Shown here: one piece after another, positions 24,155 to 32,585 of the stretch | How the letters are laid out: every line of letters begins with the position of its first letter | Numbering within the stretch: position 1 is the stretch's first letter | DNA from: Ochotona curzoniae | Lineage: Eukaryota > Chordata > Mammalia > Lagomorpha > Ochotonidae | DNA: 64,000 nt | Reading direction: 5' to 3' | Assembly (NCBI RefSeq): GCF_017591425.1 | Contig: NW_024467120.1 | Location: 4,092,001-4,156,000, forward strand | Program-made: the position numbers and the translations under genes | The notes under the pieces: generated by a model | The model's database searches: none | What the model was told of the DNA's origin: nothing | What the model saw: the letters and a program-made list of their open reading frames with translations, nothing else

Positions 24155-24664
24155 GTGTAGAACGCAGCACAGGCACAGGTGGCGATTCTTGAATGGACGC
24201 TCATACAAATGATCCACGGCATAGCTGCAGTGGGTCAAAGGTTTTCTCTGCAGAGCTGGTGTGCAGTGAAGGGGATCTATGACTCCGAATTGCACCTAGC
24301 CACCTGCACAGCACACACGGGTGTAGTTGCTTTCACAGCATGACACGTCTGCTTAAAACGGCTGTCCAAACAAAGGCTGGCATGGGATGCATGGGTCTGC
24401 CTTAGAACCAGACTATTTGAGAAACAAACAGACAAACAGATACAAGTGTTCCAGATTCTGATAGTAGCAACGCAGTGATCTCTAAGTTGTTGGACCTGGA
24501 AAGCAGGAGACAGATGTCCGCAGCAGGTCCCTACCACGGATTTTCCACTTTGTGCCATTTGTCTTGCCAGTTGCGTTTCGGCAGATAATACGGAGGAGGT
24601 GGAGAAAGTTGGATGCAACCACACTCCCTCCTGAGCCTCTCATCTCCCAGCTACTGATAGCTCC
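24154..24664. other. unique sequence, nothing recognised
   Basis: No gene or repeat recognised. The minus-strand frame 24277-24624 (115 codons) has no identifiable domain. Confidence 0.4.
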
Positions 24665-24860
24665 TAGCTCTTCTCTAAGCCTCAACCTTCTCATCTACTA
24701 AACATTATGACAATGATGAGAGGTACCTTTTCAAACTGCGTTTGAAAACTGTGAAGCTTTCAACATGTGTTGATAATGGTGATCATAACAAACATTTATC
24801 ACCTCTTTATTAAACCTTTATGGAACCCTTGCACTGTGCCAGGGACCACACTGAAGGTTT
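24665..24860 (+). repeat. possible MIR-family fragment(s)
   Basis: CTAAGCCTCAACCTTCTCATCTAC followed by an AATGATGAGAGGTACC block resembles a MIR 3' half. A second MIR-like phrase, CACTGTGCCAGGGACCACACTG, follows at about 24830. Confidence 0.45.
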
Positions 24861-25517
24861 TCCACATGTCCTTTTTTCAGATGGCTGCCAGAAATCTGAA
24901 CACACAGGCACCATGGATGATATTGTGTCCAAGTCAAGGATTCCATAAATATTGTTTTCAGATGATTGTTATTTTTCAGGTAACAGGATTTTAAGGTTTA
25001 ATGATTCATATATTCTTTCCTTTATCCGCTTCATGTCCAAATTCATGACTTTGGTATTCTAGATCAAAGCCTGCCCCATGCGCTAGGATTCTAGGATGAG
25101 TGTTAGAATCAATCAAGACCAGTGGTTCCCAATTAGGGAAGGTTTCATTGCTTAGTACAATGTCTAGAAACAGGCTTTTTGTTGTTGTTTCACAGCTGGT
25201 ATCCAGTAGCCTGAACAGCCTGCAATGTGCAGGATCTCTTTCTGTAGTGAATGTTGATTTGATGGAAGGTCAATGGTGCTGAGGCACAGAGTTCTTGATC
25301 CGGATAAATGCAGCAATGGATGAGTAAGCGCATAAGTCTGCTGGTGTGCTACCCAGGACCTAGTATGCAGCTGGCCAGTTGTCAGAACATCCCAGCTCTC
25401 ATCCTTCCTTCTCTCCAGCCTCAGCACTGCCTCTCCAGGATCTTTACTAACCTTTATTTTTGACGGGACCTCTCCCAACAGAGAGCAGGTGATTGGGTTT
25501 CGTTGGCTTGGAGGGAA
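24861..25517. other. unique sequence, nothing recognised
   Basis: No gene or repeat that I can name. The minus-strand frame 25164-25520 is unsupported by domain or splice context. Confidence 0.4.
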
Positions 25518-25765
25518 CAACCATTTTCCATTTGCTAAAGCACTCCCCAGATGGACACAGTGGCTGGAGCTTTGGCTGGGTGTCCAATGTAGGTGGCAAG
25601 GGCCCTAGTACTTGGGACATCTGCTGCCTTCGAAATCACATTAGCTGAGAGTTGGCTGCAAAGCTGCGAAGTGGAACTTGAGCTGGTACTCCATTCAACA
25701 GGAGATGCTTGTGTTATGATCAGCAGGTTAACCCCCTGTGCCACAATGCTTGCCCTCAGTCCCTA
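25518..25765 (-). mobile_element. older CSINE copy, tail truncated
   Basis: Diverged minus-strand SINE: AAAGCACTCCCCAGATGG, GTACTTGGGACATCTGCTGCC and head side CAGGTTAACCCCCTGTGCCACAATGC. The A-tail side is missing. Confidence 0.75.
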
Positions 25766-26190
25766 GAAATGCTTAACTTTCTATTTTCCTTTTATCTTTT
25801 ATTCACACTCTAAGTTTCCATCAATTTGCCTTTCCAAATTACTCATATGTTTTGTAAATCATAGCAAATAGATTCTAGCGCAAAGCACAAGCTGAACAAA
25901 TGACAAAGAGGCTCTCCAATTTAACCTTTCTCCAGTTTTCATCATTTTTCCACCAGTCTTCTTCAGGCAGTAAGAATTAGTCTTTCTATTAAAAATCAGT
26001 GATCGAGTGATGGGAATTATAAAAAATAATAAATATAACCAATAACCAAACTGAGGAAAGGGCAATATACCGAAAGGGCTTTGCAGAGAGAGAGAGAGAG
26101 ACAGAGAGATTAGGTGGAAAAGAGCAGTTTACAGACACTATAAGTTTGAGTAAAAACCCCACAATTTTGATGAGTAAATACAGATATATA
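25766..26190. other. unique sequence with a GA run
   Basis: A (GA)n-like run lies at about 26086-26109. Nothing else was recognised. Confidence 0.4.
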
Positions 26191-26308
26191 GGGGCTGGTG
26201 TTCGATCTAACAGCTGAGTTGTGGCATTTGCAGGCATTTGGAAATGAACTCGTGTATGCACGATCTGCCACTGGGTGTGTGTGCAGGCACCTTTCGAATA
26301 AAACAAAA
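26191..26308 (+). mobile_element. internally deleted CSINE remnant
   Basis: It has a GGGGCTGGTGTTCGATC head followed directly by a TGGCATTTGCAGGCATTTGG 3' portion and an A-rich end. About 200 bp of the element's middle is missing. Confidence 0.45.
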
Positions 26309-26790
26309 AGAAACCCCCAAGAAATAGTCTATCTTTCTATTCCTATGTGCTCGAGGTAGATTGGGTGCAAGAAAACGAGAAAGTATGTGAGAAAAAGAGG
26401 CTGGGTGGAAAAAAGAGGAATGAAAAGGGAAATGCCAGAGGATTTCAAAGAGGTCATGAAAAATGAAATAGAGCAAGCGTATTTGGGCATAGACATGCTG
26501 GAATCCATGCATGCTTATTTTCATAATGCAAGTTTTCCAAGGAGAGGAGGAAGAGAAGGAAGACAGCAGGCAGCAAGGCCATTTTCTTTCCTCTCACACC
26601 CTGGCGTTTCTCTGCCACATCCCGTGTCCTGCTTCCTCAAAGCTACATTCCCAAGCTGAGACTGCGGAACTAAAGTCAGAGCTAAGTAGTATTGACGTGT
26701 GCTGATAGATAAGCCCCGAGAATAGTGTGCTAAGCAGTAGGCAAATAGTACTGCAATGACAGTTTTAAGAAATTGTATTGGGGTAGTATT
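26309..26790. other. unassigned sequence, possibly the 5' part of an LTR at its right end
   Basis: No gene recognised. From about 26697 the sequence may already be the 5' part of the LTR-like element described at 27162-27928, separated from it by a young SINE. Confidence 0.3.
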
Positions 26791-27161
26791 AAGAAATAGT
26801 TCAATATGGGGCCCGGCGCAGTGGCGCAAGTGGTTAAAGGTCCTCGCCTTGCATGCCCGGGAGCCCATATGGGCGCCGGTTCTAATCCCGGCAGCCCCGC
26901 TTCCCTTCCAGCTCCCTGCCTGTGGCCTGGGAAAGCAGTCGAGGACGGCCCAAAGCTTTGGGAACCTGCACCCGCGTGGGAGACCCGGAAGAGGCTCCTG
27001 GCTTCGGATCGGCATAGTATCGGCCCGTTGTGCTCACTTGGGGAGTGAATCATCGGATGGAAGATCTTCCTCTCTGTCTCTCCTCTCTGTACATCCGCCT
27101 TTCCAATAACAAAATAATAAAAATAAATCTTTAAAAAAAAAAAAAAAGAAATAGTTCAATA
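26791..27161 (+). mobile_element. young CSINE-type SINE with perfect 16 bp target-site duplication
   Basis: The plus-strand body (26807-27145) is near consensus, with head GGGGCCCGGCGCAGTGGCGC and a long pure A tail. AAGAAATAGTTCAATA at 26791-26806 repeats exactly at 27146-27161. Confidence 0.97.
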
Positions 27162-27928
27162 ATAAATGAATGTCTAGCAATAAAGAAGATGAAGCTAAGT
27201 TAATGGCAAAAATACGTGTTAAAAGATAACATTAGGTAATTATAGAGACTAAGGTCAAGGGATAACATTAAATAAGTAACTAGTCATAAGGTAATTAAAG
27301 CAAAACATGTAGGTGTTAAGAGATAGCAATTAGAGAGTTGGATAAGTAATGGTAATTAGAACACAGGATAAATGACATTAGAATGAGGCTGATTGATCAA
27401 TTGTTAAGCTGATCACAAAGTTTGGCTTCTGTAATCAGAGCTTTGCTTGTTGCCAGGGGAACCAAGGTAAAGCTATGACAGGCCACGGACATGCCTCGGA
27501 CAGGCTAGGCCTAAGTTTCAGTCCTTAACATTGAGGCACTCGCTTCTCCAAAGTGGGCCATCACACTCCCTAGACAGAGCGACCAATCAGAGGACACTTG
27601 AAAGGTTCCAAGTCATCAGGTAGTCATGGTGATAGAGGCTGACCACTGGGGTGGGCATGGATGAGACTGACCATAAGGGTGGCCACATGTGATAGAAACT
27701 GAGCAGTTACAATCTTGCCAGTGCCTGTTCATAGAATCAATATCTGATTCCTGAAATTGCAGCCAAAATCCTAGATAAACTATGTGAAATGTATGGTTAG
27801 GGCCCTTGTCATGATTCCACTGCACTGGATGAGATTTGGACCCTAGCACGCTAGCAATAAAGTTGCTTTGCATTATCTCGTGTGGAATTCCTCTGTTCAA
27901 GGCGGTGAGATAAATTCCTGACTCAACA
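27162..27928 (+). mobile_element. putative endogenous retrovirus LTR (solo or orphan)
   Basis: The right-hand part has LTR-like architecture. There is a CCAAT motif at 27583-27587, an AATAAA polyadenylation signal at 27856-27861 followed by a short R/U5-like stretch, and a terminal CA in CTCAACA at 27922-27928. The A-rich left half has repeated GATAACATTA words. I see no primer-binding site, gag or pol next to it. The 5' end is uncertain (it may start near 26697, left of the young SINE) and no flanking duplication was found. Family unknown. Confidence 0.4.
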
Positions 27929-28462
27929 CCTTCCCCTGTGGCAGTTAGATCCAAATTACACTGTGTGTCTGTGTGGATTCTATGGGAGGATTTAAGAAAA
28001 GTACAAATGAAGTCACTTTTCAGCCTTTTCAATGTGTCATTAACCTTGCATTGCCTACAAGAAGTAAGAAAATGGATCCTTTAAGTACTTGTACCAGTTC
28101 CCTTTGCACTCTCGACCAAGACCTCCCAGCAGGGGAAGAGCTGCACAGACCAGGCACCTTAGCACTAAGATTCTCTGAAATTAGAAAGCATGCACAGACA
28201 CATACCCCAGCGAAAATGAAATCAGAAAAAGTTGTTCATGCATCAGCCAATGTATTGGTTTCACTCAATTTTTAAATATATAATATTGTAGTTGCTTTTC
28301 TGTGATTTTCCATTTTAAAGGTAGAAATGGTTGATGGTTTTATACCCCCAACTTTTGTCACAGACAGAAAAACCACAATTAGCTTGTTGGGTAAGCTGAT
28401 TAACATCTAACTAATAGGCATACTTTTTAAACTCATGAATGTTAGGGAGGCATGAAGCTGAA
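27929..28462. other. unique sequence, nothing recognised
   Basis: No gene or repeat recognised. The frame at 27973-28275 plus has no domain. Confidence 0.4.
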
Positions 28463-28779
28463 TTTTTTTTTAAAGATTTATTTATTTTTATTACAAAATC
28501 AGATATACAGAGGAAGATCTCTCGTCTGATGATTCACTCCCCAACTGAGCGCAATGGCCGGTGCTGTGCCAATCTGAAGCCAGGAGCCAGGAGCTTCCTT
28601 CCGGGTCTCCCATACAGGTGCAGGGTCCCAAGGTTTTGGGCCGTCCTCGACTGCTTTCCCAGGCCACAAGCAGGGAGCTGGATGGGGAGTGGAGCTGCCA
28701 GAATTAGAACTGGCACCCATATGGGTTCCCAGCGCATTCAAGGCAAGGACCTTAGCCACTAGACCATGCCGCCGGGCCC
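28463..28779 (-). mobile_element. CSINE-type SINE, full length
   Basis: Minus-strand copy with tail TAAAGATTTATTTATTTTTATT at the left and head CATGCCGCCGGGCCC at the right. Moderately close to the young consensus. A flanking duplication is not clear because the target was T-rich. Confidence 0.92.
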
Positions 28780-29012
28780 GAAGATTATTTTTTCTACAGA
28801 AAAATTCCTGGCAAATTAATTGCTCTGATGTTTTACTGTTGACAGTTAAATTTCTCTCTCTCTTTCTCTCTCTCTCTTTTTTTTATATGAAGGAACTTTT
28901 CTAGTTTTGTGCATTTATATCGTCAAGTCAAATGTCTTTGACAAACCAACAACATATTTGTGACTCTCAAGATTATTTTGACAATAAACACATTTAAAAT
29001 AAAACATGCAAT

Positions 29013-29021
29013 CAAGATGGC
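29013..29021 (+). promoter_or_regulatory. L1 5' UTR YY1-type site
   Basis: CAAGATGGC at the very start of the element matches the reverse complement of the YY1 core (GCCATCTT). In human L1, a YY1 site at the same place sets the transcription start. The position here supports 29008 as close to the true 5' end. Function in this copy is inference. Confidence 0.5.
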
Positions 29022-30090
29022 AGAATAGGGTAAGGACATGATTAAACAAACAGAGAAACATTAACTAGTGTGAAGCAGAAAGGGCACACTCCAGGAAACA
29101 GGAGAGGACAGAACAATAGCAGAGGGGTACCTGGAGACTGACAGACACAGGAAAACAGTGAAAAGTGGCGTGGTGTTGCAGTGACAGATACTCCAGCGGC
29201 ATTCAGCTAACGGCGATCTGAACTCCACCAGCAGCCAGAACTCCACCAGCAACAAGGTGGGAAGGGACGTTTATCAGGTGCTCAGGAGGTAAACCCAAAG
29301 AACTACGTGACTTGCTGGTCGATTTGATTTGACCAGAAGCAGAGAGAGAGCAGCAGATCCCAGACAAGTAGTGAGGGAACAGGGTGGATTTCACAGCCCA
29401 ATCCACACCCCTAGAGCCGAATTGGTTGCCAATTTGCTTAAGAAGGAAAAGGCAAGGGAAAGGACTGAACATACATTGAGCTGGGAGTGAATTCATTTCT
29501 GGCTCAGCAAACTGGAACAACAAGGCATCCTACAGGTTCCACCCAAGACAGGTCTAGGTAGCCCTCAGCCCTACAGCCAGCAGATCAAGAACTCTAGTAG
29601 TGGCACATCAGGCAGTGCCATGTACAATGTGGCAAAAATTTTAGGACTGCAGGGACAACAGTGAGCTGCACATGTGCTGAGCTTGGTGATAATCACCAAT
29701 CACTGGTCCCATAGGAAAATAGTACTGACTATGGCATAGGTCCATGTAGCACCCGAACCTAATGTCCAACAGGTTCTGGCAAGATCAGCACCAACAAAAC
29801 CTAGCTATATAGGTGTCTCCCTAATCCTGGGACCTGCTCCAACCGGACATGGGAGAAAGGTTGTACAGACAATAGTGCAGGCTCAGCATGATATCACAGG
29901 AGGTGGAGACTGGTGAGCCAAGAGCTGGGGCTATGGAGACCATGGTGGAAATCTAACATAACAACCCAGACCTGGAACTTGCTGGAAGGAACGGAACAAC
30001 TGATTGCAAACGAAGAGCCATGTACCAACTGCAAAAAGTAAAATCAAACTGTAGACCTGTGGGTGACACAGCTTAGAAACCTGCCCCAAG

Positions 30091-30711
30091 ATGAACCACC
30101 TGCTAACCAGAAGTACAATGAAGCTGAGCAAAAGAAGAGACAGAGGCGCAATGAATATTACCAAAGACTCTCCTGCAAAGGAGCAAAACCCTATGCCCAA
30201 CTCAGAGTTAACTGAGGAAGACATTGAGAAAATGGGTGATACAAAATTCAAAACAATTGTTATAAAACTTCTTACCAACAATGAGAAGCATGTAAAGCAG
30301 GCATTCAAGGAATTCAAGAAATATGTCACACTGGAAATGAATCAAATGAAAGCTGATATATCAGAGATGAAGAATACAGTGGAGCAAATTAAAAGTACAG
30401 TGGAAAGTCTCCAAAATAGAATGAAGCAAGCAGAAGAAAGAATCTCAGAATTGGAAGATATTTCCTGTCACCAGGGAGAAACAAACAAAAAGCTGGAAGC
30501 AGAGCTGAAAAAGTATTCAAGAATTGAAAGACACTATATTAAAAGGCCTAATATTAAAGTTATGGGAGTTCCAGAAGGTGCAGAAAGAGAAGCTGAGTTT
30601 GCAAATGTATTTAAGGAAATAATCAAGGAAAATTTCCCTAATCTGGAGAAAGAATTGGGAAACAACATCCAGGAGGGCCACAGAACTCCTAACAGAGTTG
30701 ATCAAATGTGA
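30091..30711 (+). pseudogene. LINE-1 ORF1 protein remnant (N-terminal and coiled-coil part)
   Basis: An open frame of 206 codons encodes the L1 ORF1 protein start. In the intact protein this is a trimeric RNA-binding chaperone of the retrotransposition particle. A charged N-terminus is followed by a coiled coil at about residues 75-160 (heptads in EMKNTVEQIKSTVESLQNRM and RISELED), then the start of the RRM domain (NIKVMGVPEGAEREAEFANVF, shown here only as a family mark), and the phrase QEGHRTPNRV. The frame stops early at residue 207. Full ORF1p is usually about 300-340 residues, so the second half of the RNA-binding region is cut off. Confidence 0.85.
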
Positions 30712-31125
30712 TCTTCACCATGACACATGATAATCAAGCTCTCTTCAATCGAACATAAGAAAAAGTTCCTTAAATGTGCACATGTGAAAAAAATTAACTG
30801 ACATATAAAGGAATGCCAATTGAACTCACAGGAGACCTCTCACAGGAAATTCTACAGGCCAGAAGACAATGGAACAACATATTACAGAATCTAAAGAAAA
30901 AAATGTCGGCCCAAGATAACATATCCAGCAAAACTTTCCTTTGTCTTTGAAACTGAAACAAAAGTTCTTCCACAGTAAAGAAAAGTTAAAAGAACTTGAC
31001 TCTTCCAAACCTGCCCTACAAATGATACTTAAAGATGCTCTCTTGACAGAGAAGAGGAATAGCACCACCCAAACCAAAGGTAAATGTGAAGAACATCCCA
31101 GTAAAGTAACAACAGAAGACTAAAT
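30712..31125 (+). pseudogene. LINE-1 ORF1 C-terminal domain, frame destroyed
   Basis: Directly after the stop, the DNA still resembles the L1 ORF1 C-terminal domain. Phrases corresponding to ETLQARR (near 30850) and YPAKLSF (near 30930) are readable, but only by switching frames. Several stops and small indels separate them, so no functional ORF1p can be made. Confidence 0.7.
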
Positions 31126-31184
31126 CATGGAGCTCCAGTGGCGCAATCGGTTAGTGCGCGGTACTTATACAGAAGACTAAATCA
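31112..31184. repeat. 16 bp target-site duplication around the tRNA half
   Basis: ACAGAAGACTAAATCA occurs at 31112-31127 and 31169-31184 without mismatch. A tandem AATCAATGAAC pair (31180-31201) follows the right copy. The duplication shows insertion by a staggered-nick mechanism, consistent with L1-encoded endonuclease, although the cut context is not a classic TT/AAAA site. Confidence 0.9.
31128..31168 (+). pseudogene. tRNA-Ile(UAU) 5' half, tailless retropseudogene
   Basis: 31132-31169 matches the 5' half of mammalian tRNA-Ile(UAU): acceptor 5' strand GCTCCAG, D arm GCGC...GTGC around AATCGGTTA, anticodon stem GCGGTAC, and the loop TTATA holding the UAU anticodon. One change (C to T in the D stem) is compatible with G-U pairing. 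No 3' half, CCA or A-tail follows. Perfect 16 bp copies of ACAGAAGACTAAATCA flank it at 31112-31127 and 31169-31184, so base 31169 can belong to either the tRNA or the duplication. Four bases, TGGA, lie between the left copy and the tRNA start. The break is at or one base before position 37, the canonical tRNA intron site. Confidence 0.9.
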
Positions 31185-31229
31185 ATGAACAATCAATGAA
31201 CAACCCATTGCTAAAATGACATGACCAAA

Positions 31230-31365
31230 TTACCACCTATATATATTAAACTCTGAATGCAAATGGCTTAAGCTCAAACAGCATAGATTAGTAGACTGGA
31301 TTAAAAAAACCCATCTGTTTATTGTCTAGAAGAGACCAAGAAAGATCAGCGGAAACTATATCTCA
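31230..31365 (+). pseudogene. LINE-1 ORF2 endonuclease N-terminus remnant
   Basis: The phrase encoding LNANGL followed by a GLKK-like stretch and a truncated 'LLSRRD' (equivalent to the L1 endonuclease start 'LNINGLNS...WIK...CIQETH') is present with stops. Only about the first 40 codons of ORF2 are left before the sequence changes orientation. Confidence 0.65.
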
Positions 31366-31545
31366 TGGGTTTTGATTTTCTTGTTGTTTCATCTCTTCAA
31401 AACACTTTCTTCTGATTAAATTCTTCATTGACTCATAGATCATAGAATAGCATCATTATCTTCAAGAAGGTTCTTGATTTTATTTTTCATTTCTTCAGCG
31501 ACACATTAGTCATTCAGTAGCATGCTATTTAACTTCATGGTGTTG
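31366..31545 (-). mobile_element. inverted LINE-1 ORF2 segment inside the element
   Basis: Reverse-complemented, this reads the L1 ORF2 endonuclease-RT linker: a 'TGAAGTTAAATAGCATGCTACTGAATGAC' phrase, GTCGCTGAAGAAATG and GAAGAATTTAATCAGAAGAAAG. It is in the opposite sense to the rest of the element, so an internal inversion or a fused antisense piece lies between the ORF2 start and the 3' UTR. Confidence 0.65.
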
Positions 31546-31765
31546 TTAATTTCTTTTTTCTTCCTGTTGTTTATTTTGTTTTGTGACTTTACATTTAAGG
31601 GGATGTACAGTAACTGTGTAATGGAGACTATCATATCTAGTAGCATGTTACTTAACTTCATGGCATTGTAAATTTCTATTTTTTCTTCCTATTGCTGATT
31701 TTGTATTATGGCTTTTCATTTAAGAGGATGTACAGTAACTGTGAAATGGAGATTAACACATCCAG
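31518..31765 (+). repeat. tandem duplication, about 123 bp, two copies
   Basis: TAGCATGCTATTTAAC starts copy 1 (31518-31640) and TAGCATGTTACTTAAC starts copy 2 (31641-31765). Both end in an AT(C/A)C(T/C)AG-like motif after GGATGTACAGTAACTGTG. The copies differ at about one base in eight to ten, so the duplication is old or family-wide. Confidence 0.9.
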
Positions 31766-31932
31766 TTGTGAGGATACAATGCAGTGTGCACCTCTGCTTC
31801 CAGACTAAAGATGGACTCCGAATGAAGCTGTTTACTATATGACAATAGGATGCTGGGCTCTCTGCCACTGTCCGTGCCTGCAATGATGGACCTATAACTG
31901 TTTATGAAGTACCATACTTTAGTAATGATATA

Positions 31933-31984
31933 GGGGAACTCGGTTAGAGGGGGGAATTAGGGAGGTAATAGGGAAATTCCAGGG
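31933..31984 (+). promoter_or_regulatory. G-rich tract in the element's 3' UTR (G-quadruplex prone)
   Basis: Runs of 4, 6, 3, 3 and 3 guanines lie within about 50 bp, upstream of the A-rich tail. L1 3' UTRs in several mammals carry similar G-rich polypurine tracts. Two loops are longer than seven bases, so folding is plausible but not certain. Confidence 0.45.
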
Positions 31985-32214
31985 TCCTATGGAACTGTAT
32001 TGTAAAATGATAATAGTAATAATAAATAAAGTATTTAAAAATAATATAAAACATAAATTGACCCTTGTAGTGAATATACAGTTGTCAACACAATTTCATG
32101 AAAAGATGTTACAGAAATTGGTATTTTGTGGTGGAAAAGACTTGCACATGGATCTTGCACATGGAAGTTTTGAAACAATTAAAAATTTTTTGTGTGAAAG
32201 TAAGGATAAGTCTT

Positions 32215-32585
32215 AGTTCCCTTGTTCATTTTTAAAGAAAAGATTTATTTATTTTTCTTGCAAAGTCTGATATGCAGAGAGGAGGAGAGACAGAGAGGAA
32301 GATCTTCCGTCCGCTGATTCACTCCCCAAGTGACCTCAATAGCCTGAGCTGTGCCAATCTGAAGCCAGGAACCAGGAAGACAGGAACCTTCTCCAGGTCT
32401 CCCACGCGGGTGCAGGATCCCAAGGCTTTGGGCTGTCCTCGACTGCTTTTCCAGGCCACAAGGAGGGAGTTGGGTGGGAAGCGGAGCTGCCGGGACATGA
32501 ACCAGAGCCCATATGGGATCCCAGAGCATTCAAGGTGAGGACTTTGGCCACTAGGCCACCGCGCCAAGGCCCAGTTCGCTTGTTC
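32215..32585 (-). mobile_element. CSINE-type SINE with 13 bp target-site duplication
   Basis: The minus-strand body (32228-32572) has a GATTTATTTATTTTTCTTGC tail and a CGCGCCAAGGCCC head. Flanks AGTTCCCTTGTTC (32215-32227) and AGTTCGCTTGTTC (32573-32585) differ at one base. Confidence 0.93.

Larger units (their letters stand above)
28996..32054 (+). mobile_element. LINE-1/HAL1-like element, internally deleted and rearranged
   Basis: The element body is about 29008-32042. It starts with an L1-type 5' UTR carrying CAAGATGGC (a YY1-type site), has an ORF1 remnant, a short ORF2 endonuclease start, an inverted ORF2 piece, a 123 bp tandem duplication and a 3' UTR with a G-rich tract and A-rich tail. 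Flanking AAAATAAAACAT (28996-29007) and AATATAAAACAT (32043-32054) form a 12 bp duplication with one mismatch. At 3 kb it is about half a full L1, and nearly all of ORF2 is absent. It may be a copy of a non-autonomous half-L1 family or a one-off rearranged L1. Confidence 0.85.

Noticed and set aside
27616..28032. 138-codon minus-strand frame
   Set aside because: It lies antisense to the putative LTR and has no known domain.
31132..31169. Intact tRNA-Ile gene
   Set aside because: Only the 5' half is present; B box, T arm and 3' acceptor strand are absent, so no tRNA can be made.
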